A DNA stretch of 64,000 nucleotides from Uloborus plumipes (lineage: Eukaryota; Arthropoda; Arachnida; Araneae; Uloboridae), in NCBI GenBank assembly GCA_038373865.1, contig JAXGGA010005243.1, forward strand, positions 1 through 64,000. The letters are read 5' to 3'. A program made the position numbers and the translations under genes. Positions 36,251 to 47,029 of the stretch are shown piece by piece. The number at the start of each line of letters is the position of its first letter. Within the stretch, counting starts at the first letter, position 1. The notes under the pieces were generated by a model, which had not been told where the DNA came from, ran no database searches, and worked only from the letters and a program-made list of their open reading frames with translations.

Positions 36251-38528
36251 CTCCCAAGAAGATCCAACTATGAAAAAGGGAACTACTTTTAAAAAATCAT
36301 ACATTTTTTTCTAGTTTTGATGCTAAACTCTCCATCTCGTAACATAAATATTAATAGATTAATGGACTTCTCTCGAGTGTCATTAAAATGTGGAATAAAT
36401 TTAAAATTACAGCGATCAAAAACTGTTGGCAGGTGTCCATTCTATGTTTCTAAAAGTTGTAAGTTTACACACAAATGTCAGTTTAATTTCTCATATTTTC
36501 CATTAATTAAAATGTCATAAGAAAAAAAAACACTAATATAGTTTGCGCATGGCAAAAGCTGCCTGATGGTAGGCTGGAGCAAGGAACAGTAGTACAGTTT
36601 CATTTCTTTTGTAATAATCTCTTTAATTTTAGCTTTGAAGAAATTTTAATTTTGGAACATAATTACAAAACTCTTTGGTTGTCAATGCATTTTTTCACTA
36701 GTTTTCTTATTCTACTCCTTTAAAAATATATTTCGAAAGCGTCTCAACTTGTCCCGTTGTGCACCATGTGAGGACACAGTTTTAAACAGCAAGGTTGAAA
36801 AACAGTTATTCTAATAAAGCGCATGTGATAGTTGAAAAAATATTTATAAAATAACGTTTGATGCATTGAAAATAATTAAAATTATATAATAAGCGTTAAA
36901 AGAGATGGGAATGATAAAATGTGAACTATAATCAAAAGTATTTTAGCTTCAATAAATATTGGATGTTTTTAAGAAATTATAATACTATCCTTTAATGTTT
37001 TTGAACCGCTTAAAGTAATAGGTTTTTACTAAGTTCACAGTGATGCATGTTTGGAAGCATGTAAACTCCGACTAAGGTATTCAGATTACAATTCATAAGA
37101 AATGTTCTTTAGCAATAATATTGCAGCATCAGCACATAAATGGGCTAGTGAGTTCACTCTTTAGATGTATGTAAATACCCCTGAAAATCCAGTTAAAATT
37201 AAACCTCATTAAAATCAATGTCCATTAACAATTTAATTTTAAATTTTGATATTATAAAGTACATTGCGCTGCTTTAATGTGTTAACTTTACAGTAGGGAA
37301 AATGTTAGAGCTACAATAGAAAGCTGTCCCACTGCACTCTTATCAATATACTCCACAGCACCCCTAAAACAATATTTTTGTATCAAGAGTCAAAAATTGC
37401 TGAGTTTAATGTAACGAAGCAAAAACATTAATATCATACAATTAAGAAAGTTTCAATTTTGAATTAATGCATTAACATCAGGCCCGTCATTTGGGGGGGG
37501 GGGCAGGGGGGTCAATCCCTCCCTGACTTTGGGAAATCAATGTATTGGCATATAAGTGGGTGTGGTTTTTGCCACTTTTTTGGTGAATTTTACATTGTGT
37601 TATGCACCTTTTGCCCCCCCGCCCCTGGAAAATTTCGAAATGGCGTCCCTGATTAACATCGATTATTAAATTGTAATTACTACCCCAAATTCAAAGAAAT
37701 TGAACTTGCATAAATTAGACAACAGTGATAACAAAAATTAAAAGAGCTACATCTTTCGTATAGGATGAAATGCAACAGAGGCTAGTCTTTTTTACATTGC
37801 CAAGCATGTTAAATAAAACGAATTATTATTATTATTTTTTTTTAATTATATAAAAAAATTCTATTTGTCCCACTATACCCCGTGTCCTCTTGTGTATCGA
37901 TGTTCCCTATATTGTTTTGTAGCTGCATGACATTACTTAAAAACTCTTTTTATCTCTTGTAATAATTTGTATGAATAATTCGCAATATTATAAAACCACA
38001 ATAATAACTTATTGTCAAAACAAATGCTTATAAAATATGATAGAATCAAATATATGTTGAAGATAAATTAAACAAACGACAGTTAAATAATTATGTTTCG
38101 TATTCTTAGTACATTAAAAAAAAACAATAATTGCACGAGAATAAATCAACAGAATTGGAGCAGGAAAATATGGATTTAACCGAGTTATCAAAATTGTTTA
38201 CGTAACTTAGGAGCAAATTGGATCTTTTCTTTAAACTCTTGAATGTATAAATAAATCGAATTTTTGTAAATGTTTTGATTTATCATATACTCTTGGATGG
38301 TTTTACGGTGAAAAAATGTTAATGACGAAAGTTTCACTTTTTGCTGAAACAGGGTGTCGAAGATGTGAAGTATTTTCTTGTGTCAAAGTCTATTGGTTAA
38401 GTATCCAAAGTTATTGAAGTTTTGACAGAATTTTAACTTTATGTCAAAAAATAGTTCACAACCTAATTTCATACATAAACAAAATAAATTCCTTGTAAAC
38501 CATAAAAAGAAAACATAATAGAAAAGAA
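36251..38528. other. AT-rich intronic stretch with dispersed repeat fragments
   Basis: An inverted copy of the GGCACAGTGGGACA-type repeat lies at about 36580-36785 (TTCGAAAGCGTCTCAACTTG, TCCCGTTGTGCACC) and weaker relatives at about 37320-37480 and 37860-37910. A G-run lies at 37493-37503. No gene seen. Confidence 0.5.
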
Positions 38529-38603
38529 GAGCAGCAGTTGAGCTCACGTGTACTCCCATAAACATTATTGTTTATGGGAGCACACGTGACTCAATTACTG
38601 CTC
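38529..38603. repeat. 75-bp near-perfect hairpin
   Basis: The arms read GAGCAGCAGTTGAGCTCACG... and the complement ...CGTGACTCAATTACTGCTC, meeting at CCATAAACATTATTGTTTATGG with a 3-base loop. It lies about 0.8 kb downstream of the signal-peptide exon, inside intron 1. Confidence 0.92.
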
Positions 38604-39396
38604 GCCCTCAACACCCTTTTTATTGACTAACACACCATAATGCTATGTGTAGCCCCTTTTCTTAAACTGAAGACAAATACATTGCACTAGTATAGTACAG
38701 CATAAAATAATTAGGAAAGAGGGAGGATTCTTGATCCTATAACAAATTTGTTAACAATCTTTAATTCCGAAACTGTAATAAAACAACATTTTAATAATTA
38801 CAAAACTACCGTGCAGCCAGGGTAGGTTTATTTTTATATTTTAGACTTTTAAGTGGGAGTTGTATAAAAACAGCATGCAAATGTTTTTTTAGTGGGAAAA
38901 TACTGTAGGAATTGCGCAATTAATCGTTGTAATGTGAACTTTGATTTATTTATTTCTTTTATTTCAAGCATGAGTGAGGTAATTAAGATAAAAAAAACGT
39001 TGTATCAAATTCACTCTGAATGTACAAATACATTTAATAAACAACATGTAAATATATTAAAACAGTTGTGAGATTTCTAAAAAAACGAAAGCTTCCATCT
39101 TGTAACAAATGTAATGAAAGAAAACTTATTTTTCAGAAAAAATTGTTGATAACACATCAAAAAACAAAGTTGGACCTTAAAGGAATGTAAACCAACTGTA
39201 TCATTACTCATCACGTAATTTTATTATAACGCAAATATCACACTTTTTATTGCTTGTTATATGATCGCTTCAGTCTCGCCTGCAGCGACACATAAATCAG
39301 AAATTTATTTATTCTTTCATAGAAGAAATGCATAACACCTGTTTCTGCATTACATGATAACATTATGTAAATAGACATAATATAACAACAACTTAC

Positions 39397-39454
39397 CGGC
39401 CCCAGCAACAATGAGAAGACCATCAACAATCAACACAATGACTATGACTAGCAT
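39397..39454 (-). CDS. Exon 1 of giant secreted protein: signal peptide
   Basis: On the minus strand, CACAAAAAAATG opens a frame of 19 codons reading MLVIVIVLIVDGLLIVAGA, followed by one base (G) and the consensus donor GTAAGT at 39396. The peptide is almost wholly hydrophobic and ends in small residues (AGA), the pattern of a cleavable signal peptide. The first mature residue would be Glu. The phase-1 donor exactly fits the phase-1 acceptor of the giant exon 20.9 kb downstream, creating GAA. The A-rich sequence before the ATG suits arthropod translation starts. The link to exon 2 is inferred from phase, strand and order. RNA would settle it. Confidence 0.7.
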
Positions 39455-39680
39455 TTTTTTGTGAGAATATGTGTGAATAGACTAGATGAGACACATAGAA
39501 TCTGTGAACTAGCTCACAAATTCCTGATATTGACCGACTTGCTCAAAGGAGTTCACAGGTGCTCAAACATCCACATGACTGGAAATTTGTCATTATGACA
39601 GATCGGCTTTGGGAATATTATGCATATCCGCAATAGGTTACGATAGGCAATAAATGGAAGCAGTTATTTTTTTTTATCAC
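39455..39680 (-). promoter_or_regulatory. Presumed 5' UTR and promoter of the giant gene
   Basis: This is the sequence immediately upstream of the start codon. I see no canonical TATAAA box; ATATGCATAATATT at about 39610-39624 is AT-rich and could act as a weak TATA-like element. No convincing arthropod TCAGT initiator is present. Position alone supports this call. Confidence 0.25.
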
Positions 39681-39960
39681 GGTAAGTGAAATTTATTTTT
39701 CTAAAACTACTGGCTGAAAAAGTAAATTATAATTTTCCTATTAGTGTCTATATTATCTGGTTTGATAATTTAATTTATTTCAGTTGAAATGTAATGCAGA
39801 AACAGTTTTCAATATTTTGTTAGCGAGAAAAATAGTTTTGAATACTTTTTTTTACTCGAGAGAGCCTCATTTTGTTTTTAAATTGGTTTCAAATGTTAAA
39901 AAAGGCATGTTTGTTATAAATTGCAACCTTAAATAATTAGGAAGGTATTGATCTGATGCT

Positions 39961-40041
39961 CTATAACTCGTTTATATCGCGTTTTCTGATATATCGCGCT
40001 TTTTTGTTGTCTCCCGACAAACGCGATATATAACGAGGAGT
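39961..40041. repeat. Inverted repeat, CTCGTTTATATCGCG / CGCGATATATAACGAG
   Basis: Imperfect ~20-bp arms flank a ~35-bp spacer that holds a further ATATCGCGC motif. The high CpG content stands out locally. Confidence 0.75.
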
Positions 40042-40589
40042 TTTGTATTTTGTTTCATAACTTGTGAAAATCTTTTGAGCTCTTCTACGCAAGATTAAAG
40101 GAAGTGCATTACCTATAAACTACTACCTAACTTAATTGACTATTTTTGGTTTTAAAGACTAAACTCGTGTTTAACTAAGCACTAATTCATTATTTAACTA
40201 AGCATTCGGTAAGTAGTCAGTTTTAAAAAGAAGTAACGACTATAAAATGTGATTAAAAATTGAAAAATCGTTTATAGTCAGTTAGATATTAAAATAGTTT
40301 ATCGTTTCGTAATTAAAATTGTTTTTATTTTATAAGTGGGTGTTTCCTTTAGTTGATTTTTGTACTGGGAATGAAAATAAATTTGATTCATAAGTTTAGG
40401 AAAGAGATCTAACCAATCTAAAACAACCTAAACCTAAATCGGTTGTAAACTTAAAAAAATATTTTTTTACTTTTTAGTTCATGTGTGTTTTTTGAAGGCG
40501 TTTTTGTTCGTGTTTAAAAATAAGTTCTCTCTTTCTTTTCAGTGTTAATGTTAGAAGCAAATGCTCCCTCTTCTTCCACCAGTTGTCAC

Positions 40590-41035
40590 TGCGTTTGATA
40601 GATTGAATATAGTTTGAAATAAATCAAGATTTCAGAATTAGTATCTTTCAGAAACTTTTAAATCCATTTTGGGTGTTACCCCTAGAGAGGTATGTGACCC
40701 AAAGCAAACGCCCCCCCCCCCCCCAATAGTGAAGCCACTGCATATGAGAGATGAAATATAATTTCAAATACATCAGATTTTCAGTATTTATATATTTCAC
40801 TTACTCTTAAGTGTAGTTTGGGTGTGTGTCCCCGCCCCCCAGAAGGATGTCAGCAGTCTCAAAGCCCCGTAGTGGTACTAATGTGTTCGATAGATTACAT
40901 ACATTCTAAAATGTGGAAAAAGGGGAGTGGGTTCAAAATTGAAATATCTATACTTTTTATAAGCTTTTAAATCTATTTTAGTATCACATTCCAGAGGGAC
41001 ATCCCTCAACCCCCCCCCCCCCAATGCATTTCAAG
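40590..41035 (+). repeat. Two diverged ~300-bp direct repeats ending in poly-C
   Basis: Both copies carry GATAGATT(G/A)...ATA, then AGCTTTTAAATC or AACTTTTAAATCCATTTT, then a TTCCAGAGGGACA/CCTAGAGAGGTATG segment, and end in C-runs (about 40710-40724 and 41011-41024). A third C-run lies between (40842-40851). Probably copies of a dispersed element. Confidence 0.55.
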
Positions 41036-41111
41036 CTTTTCCAGGGAAAAATTAAGTAAAAAAAAAAACCTAGGTGAATAGTTGCTAAAAAGTGGTTGGA
41101 AGTGAGTTCTG

Positions 41112-41190
41112 GGATCTTTGGTAGAGCGGTGGATAGTGCTTGCTCTAACAGCTGCTTGCTTGAAATAGAGAAAGTCGTGAGCTCAATCTG
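41112..41190 (+). repeat. Possible degraded tRNA-derived sequence
   Basis: TTTGGTAGAGCGGTGG resembles a polymerase III A box and GTCGTGAGCTCAATC a B box at the expected distance, but the fold is broken, so this is a relic and not a tRNA gene. Confidence 0.45.
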
Positions 41191-41374
41191 CTTACTTGGT
41201 GTCGCACCTGTATATTTTACAGGATTTTAATAACTGTACTAAATTACGTTATCTTATAAATTCGACCTAAACTGATTTACAGTCTTAACGTTTTTCAAAG
41301 AAAATGGCATGCCCCCCCTCCCATTCTCATCGAATCACAAAATGCCTCAATCACCTAGAGCAGATTCGTTGAAG

Positions 41375-41582
41375 TGTTTTTAACGCTGGAGACTTCATGG
41401 CATTGTGGTAGGAAGCTGCGTCTTCTAAACCGGAGGTCGTGGGTTCGATTCTTACCTTGCTTGGGTGTTCTTTCATTTGTATTGTGTAATCTTTCGTGTG
41501 TGTGCCTGCCGTGCTGTCTTCATATTTGTGAAGCTTATTAGCTTCTTAGTAAAATTAAAAAAAAGAGAGAGATGTTTTTAAC
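41375..41582 (+). mobile_element. tRNA-derived SINE with 10-bp target duplication
   Basis: The 5' head holds an A-box-like TGGCATTGTGGTAGG and a B box GGTTCGATTC about 35 bases later, as in a tRNA. A ~110-bp unrelated body follows, then an A-rich tail (AAAATTAAAAAAAAG). Direct repeats TGTTTTTAAC at 41375-41384 and 41573-41582 are the target-site duplication left by LINE-mediated insertion. The body is 188 bp. Confidence 0.85.
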
Positions 41583-42513
41583 ACTCATTAAACATGCTTC
41601 CCTGGCGTATTTCTTTTACTTAGTTTTTGACCAGAGGGTTGCTAATTTAAAAGCACTACAATTGAAATGGCCAATAAATGTATAGGGGTCAATAATTATA
41701 CCATTTGCCCTATCTTTCATATAACTTTTTTGGAAAAATCTTGTATTTATTCTGTTTATAAATTGCGATAGAATCCAATTAGTTTTTCTAAATTGAATGC
41801 CCGGAAATTAAGTTTGCATCACTTTTTTTAATGTTCAACGTAAACCAGAGTTAACTGTAACTGACTGGAAATGCAAATTTTGAGGCTTTTTGGCGTCATG
41901 CTTGCCCGTGGTTGTTGTATGGAGTCCCCGCATACTTTCATTTTGATACAGAAAGTCTAAGGTGGTAGTTGCCGCAAATTTCGTATGTGGAGACGTAGTA
42001 CCAGCTGCTTGGAGCATGAAGTTTTTGATGATTAAAATAGGTACTTATACTCAATATGAGCAGTGCTCTCAATATGGACACCACATAACATTTTTCAAAA
42101 GTAGCATTTGGCAACGTGTCCACGAAGAAAAGCAGCTGAAAAGATAATTAAGTCTGCAAAGTGCAAATATGCGTGCTGTTCGCCATTTTGAAGGTGCTGA
42201 TATTAATTACAGGTTAGTTAAAATCCTTCTTACTTATGGTAAGATTTCCTTAAATATTGAAGAGAGAAGTCTTTTAGGCAGCTGGATAAAATATATTACC
42301 TATTGCTTTGCATACATTGCTTAAAAATGGTTTTTTTCTTAGTTTATTACTAGATTTAGTAAAACTACACCCGTTTCCCGATATGGACACCTTATGTTCG
42401 CATTGGAAGTACAGCAAGTAAATAATCAGATTCATACATTTGTAAAATATTTTAAATGTTATTTTGTTTAGCTTATTCACGATAAATTAATGTTCAAGGC
42501 ATAATATTATAGT
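41583..42513. other. AT-rich intergenic stretch, nothing recognised
   Basis: Short open frames on both strands around 41.8-42.15 kb overlap each other and show no domain. Confidence 0.45.
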
Positions 42514-42516
42514 GTC

Positions 42517-42900
42517 CATACATTACGAATGAAGAGTGGAAGTTTTTCGAAGAGCCATAATTGAAAATGCTCCCCCCTTCAAGTGAATGTTCTGAAGATA
42601 TTGTCGGCACCATGCTAAAATTACGAATGTGAAAATTGGCACTTTTCAGGAGAGCCAAAACACTGAGTATAATTTTTCCCCACCTGACATGTTTGGTTAT
42701 TTTCAATTTAAAATTTTTATAGATATCTTTAAGTGTAAAACTATAGTTCGAATTTATCATTTTAATTTTAACTATTTGTAAAATTCTTGAAACGAATTTG
42801 AAAAACGCGATTCACATTCGTTATTTGAGCATGGTGCCGACGATATATACTATGCCTCTCCCTCTCTTTAATTGAAAGATTGGCTCTTCCATACACACTG
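42517..42900. repeat. Inverted and direct repeat cluster (GGCACCATGCTAAAATTACG)
   Basis: GTCGGCACCATGCTAAAATT (about 42601) is mirrored by GAGCATGGTGCCGACGA (about 42828). Next to the left arm, TTACGAATGAAGAGTGG and TTACGAATGTGAAAATTGG are direct repeats 95 bp apart, each followed by AGAGCCA and a C-run. Likely a degraded foldback-type element. Confidence 0.6.
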
Positions 42901-45900
42901 CGTAGTAGATAACTACTAACAAAGAATTGAAACTCGTTACAAAGCTGACTTTAATTTGATGACAGAGATTAACTCTTTTGGGGCAATGTACTCTAAATCG
43001 ATGCTAGTATATAATCTATGAAAATTGTAAAGGGTGGTTGTTTTTTAAATACTTTGTCCGCATGGAAATAGTGAACTTTTATAAACGAAATTTGGAATTT
43101 TTCTTGACTATGTTAAATTGTTTGCTTCTAGTAACTTAGTTTTCTGTGTTGATGAATGGAATTTCTAAAAATTTCTTTATTAATCGGAATAAGCATGCGT
43201 TTAATACTGATGCAGTTTTTGAAACTGCATTAGTCTTTTTTTCTGTTTTCGAAAAATTTGTCTCATTTCAAGTTGAATTATTTCAGTTTATTCCTCCAAA
43301 AAACAAATTGCCTCCATTTGAAAAAGGGGAGATAAGTTTAGGATGCGCACTTCCCGATGCCTTCAGTTTCTGCTCGCTTGCTACTTCCTCATTGCATTTC
43401 CCCCCTATTTCGAGACAGTCTGGAAACTTGGCCCGTGCGCAGATACGACGGAGGTTTCGCGAAAAAATGTTACAGTAGCATGAATGTTTTGCGCATACAG
43501 TAGAATAAATCTGTTAAAAGTAGTATTGCGCCAGATTTTAATTTTCTCAACGGTGTTTGAGTTGTCACTCCTGTTGCTGGGTTGCGATACTTTTTTAGTT
43601 TCTTAGCTATGAAGTATTGCTTTAGAAAAAGATATTTCAGTCCTCTAATGGTGAAAATTCTGCCATTTGTGTTCTAAAAATATAGATTCGAATGTTTGTT
43701 GGGAGCGATAAATTAGCACGAATTCACCCAAAGACGGGAAGGCAATATTCTATTAGCCATTAGAAATTTGAATGATTTGAGCCTTTTTGGAAAATCGCGT
43801 ATTTTGCAACTTGAAGTTAGCTACAACATTATTCAAAAAATGTTTTCCTCTTCTGTTTTTGAAGACTTATCGAATATCTTTAAGTAGAAATTATTATAAC
43901 TATTTTACAATCTTGTTGTCAAAAAATTGTTTACAAATTTTTTCTTTGCTGTGTATACGTAAACCTGTAATTAATAGTAATTATACTTCGTCATAATATA
44001 ACTCATTTTTGAAAGCCATTCTCAATATCCTACTGTACTTCCATGCTTTGTCCTACTGTTCCCCTGCATGGGACATTTGAGCCTTTCGAAAAGTTTTTAA
44101 AAGGGAATATAATAAGAAAGAGTTCTACAATAATGTTCAATTAAAATTTTTAACTAAAATTAAAGAATTATAACTAAATAAAAGTAAATTGTCTCACTAT
44201 GCCCTGCTTTTCCCTACTCTTATATTCAAATTTTTAAATTTATCGAAGCAAATAAGAGCACTTAAAACGGCCTTAATGTTTATTTACAACATGGTGCTCA
44301 TTTTGAGTGTTTTTAATTATATTACTCTAATTATATACAAACTGTTTCAATAATTGTCACAAGTCAAAGTACAATATAAAATTAATACAACTGAGTATAG
44401 ATAATCTTCATAGCATTACCGATTTTCTTCTGCATTTTGTTTTTAAGTGTTAAATATAAATAAGATTTGAAAATTATCATTTAATAAAAGTATTACGTTT
44501 ACATTCGATCGCTTTCCAAGTTGATCACATTATAAAAACTAAAATTCTTAAGCGTTCTAAAAAATTTTTACAATGAGTTCGAAAACAAAATTAACAAATG
44601 ATTGCAAGGCAGGAATAATTTGGCGTCTACATCTGCAGGTAGGTGTGCCTACAGACGTTAGCCTTTCCACCACGTCGTATGCTAAGAAATAAAGCTATAG
44701 ATAATTGACGTAGGTGAAAGAAGTTTCCTACTTAGAAAATTTTAGATAAGCGAGGTTTAAGTGTGTTTAAACAGCAAAAGCATACATTTGAATTATGGGT
44801 ACATATTGTCTAGTAACTACCGAAAACTTGTATCCAAAGAAAATAAAATTAAAAGAAAGCAACGGTCAAGCAAAGAGTAACGAAGGTACAGGTTTTAGTC
44901 TAAACACCTTTCTTATTTAAAATTGGCAAACAAACCAGTCAAGCCAAAGCAAAATTAGTATAGTCTAACCAGGAAAGTACCTGATCATGGAATAATGATT
45001 TTTTTTTTAAATGAGTACCAATCGAAAGAGCATTGTAAAACATGTTTCTGGATGCACGCGTTTTTGCCCTCGCGCCCCCGTTATCGAAATATAAGGTCCT
45101 AAAGTCAGGTAATTTTTTTGAAAAATCGTCGATTTTAGCGAGTTATAATGAAACTGGAAGCTGCGGTGCGATTACACTATTTGCGTCCAACGGGGAAACT
45201 TGATCCCCATTTTTGGTCATCTGCAAAGCTACAATACGGCTTTACAATAATCTTTTACTTTACCTGTGCGAGTTAAAGCTGCTATCAAGCCGATAACTTG
45301 GAAAGCAGAGAGCTTTTTAAAAAGGAAAAACAATTTTAAACAACACATCAAAATTAAATTTTATCTTACTATTTGCGATTAACGCAGGTCCCTTGTTTAA
45401 GGAGCCCAGGAGGTGACAAGTGAACCTCCTGTTTTTTTTTTTTTTTTGAAATTTTTTTAAGTATTCGTACAATTCTGTAGTATGGGGGGGGGTATATTTA
45501 GGGTTTTTAATTGTAAAAATTGCAAATATAAAATTTTTCAAACCACTTTTCTTTTGGTGGGTGCCCTATAACTCAAATGGAGTTCTCCTAAACATTTTTG
45601 TCAATTGCATCACTGGGTATGTAAGAATAGTCTTTAAAAAAACAAATACTCAAAATTTAATTAAAATGTGTTCAAATAAAAAATTCAAACAGGAATGAGG
45701 TGTTTTCTGAGATATTTCGAAAAAAAAAATTTGCTCGAATCGAACTTGTTCCCTCAAAAGTTATAAGTGAGGACAGGGGAAAAAGTCGGAAATTTGAAAT
45801 TGAATGTGATATTATACAAATCAAAACGTCGAATATGGGAGTGTATTGTCCTCACTGAGATCTTTGGATCAAAAAAAAAATCGAATCGGACTATGCACTC

Positions 45901-46633
45901 AAAATTTATTGCCCGGGGAGGGGCAGAAAAACTGACCAATAGACACTGACAGGTACAATTTCCGCAGCTCAAAGTCCAACTTTCCTATTTTAAATTTCTC
46001 TGTATTTAATTATTTTTATTAAGTTGTGCTTTTTCGACTCAATTGTTTTGAGCGTTTTCGTTTTTTTTTAGTGCATCAAGCCTTCTTTCATGATTTTTTT
46101 TCACCTATTTTCTACTTTTACAGAAAAGTAAGCTAAAACTCGTATTGATTTAAAATTTTGTTAGTCTTTTCATACCCGTTGGACATATAGCAGAACTAGT
46201 AAAAGTTATTCTAGTGTTTTTAAACAGTACGAAATGAACATGCAATATGTTTTACATTTACGTTACAGACTTTTCGCTACAGTGACCAATTTGTTTGAAC
46301 TGCAGGGGTTTTTACAATAAATGCCGACTCTATTAGTATATTTTAAGAATGGAAATAATTATTTCCCTCTACCCTTGATGTAATTTCCTACGTGGATATA
46401 ATTTTGCAGCTATTGATATTTACTAATTCGTTTTCTTTTTAAAATTATTTATTTTTTCTCGATTTCAATTTTAAAGTTCTTGCTATGAGTGGGCAGATAG
46501 TGAAACTTCTTGTATTATTTTTTTTTAAAATAAGATTTGGTATAATCCATGACAATTAAATTTCTACCCCAAAGATTATTTATTTCATTTTTTGTACATG
46601 AGCTCATATTAGCTGCTTTTCATACTTATTTAA
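42901..46633. other. Intergenic stretch with a dispersed repeat copy
   Basis: A GGCACAGTGGGACA-type repeat lies at about 44040-44220 (ATGGGACATTTGAGCC, TTTCGAAAAG, and at the far end TGTCTCACTATGCCCTGC). A GC-richer patch at 43325-43470 and a G-run at 45484-45491 are unexplained. No gene seen. Confidence 0.45.
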
Positions 46634-47029
46634 CTATCCCGAATTAGAGATGAGCCGGGCTCGGCCCGAGCCAGAAAGCCCGAGCCCGAGACGGACTCGG
46701 GCCCTTTAACTTCAAGCAACTTTCGGGCTCGGGCGGGCTCGGGATCGATCTCATGTTAAGATCGTCAGTTTTTATACAAATACAACGTTCACGGAATAAA
46801 ATATTGGGGTACTTAAAGAGCGTGAGAACAGTTTTTCTTAATGGCAGCAATAATAATAATTCAAAAAGATAGCACCTACTTATAATATATTTGCGATTGC
46901 TATTACGATATACCATATGGCAGTGCATCCCAAGTGGAAATTAAAAATATATATTGATGTTTGATACACTCGGGCTCGGGCGGGCTCGGGCCTTCAAAAG
47001 TGAGCCCGAACTCATCCTATCCCGAATTA
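46634..47029. mobile_element. GC-rich-ended MITE with 13-bp flanking direct repeat
   Basis: CTATCCCGAATTA occurs at 46634-46646 and again at 47017-47029, exactly flanking a 370-bp element. Its ends are GATGAGCCGGGCTCGG and the complement of CGGGCTCGGGCC...GAGCCCGAACTCATC. Both ends are stacks of CGGGCTCGGGC motifs in both orientations, in sharp contrast to the AT-rich middle and flanks. No coding. Confidence 0.85.

Larger units (their letters stand above)
18462..39396 (-). other. Intron 1 of the giant gene (~20.9 kb)
   Basis: The intron lies between the signal-peptide exon donor (GCCG|GTAAGT, 39396) and the giant-exon acceptor (18462), both phase 1. Intervening minus-strand open frames are short and none has a recognisable domain apart from transposon-type sequence, so no extra exon is proposed, though a small one could be missed. 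Repeats in it are listed separately. Otherwise it is plain AT-rich DNA. Confidence 0.65.

Noticed and set aside
41112..41460. Functional tRNA genes
   Set aside because: A and B boxes are present but cloverleaf pairing is not, and the second is the head of a SINE with a target duplication.
45767..45972. Overlapping frames on both strands around 45.8 kb
   Set aside because: Opposite-strand overlap without motifs suggests chance open frames.
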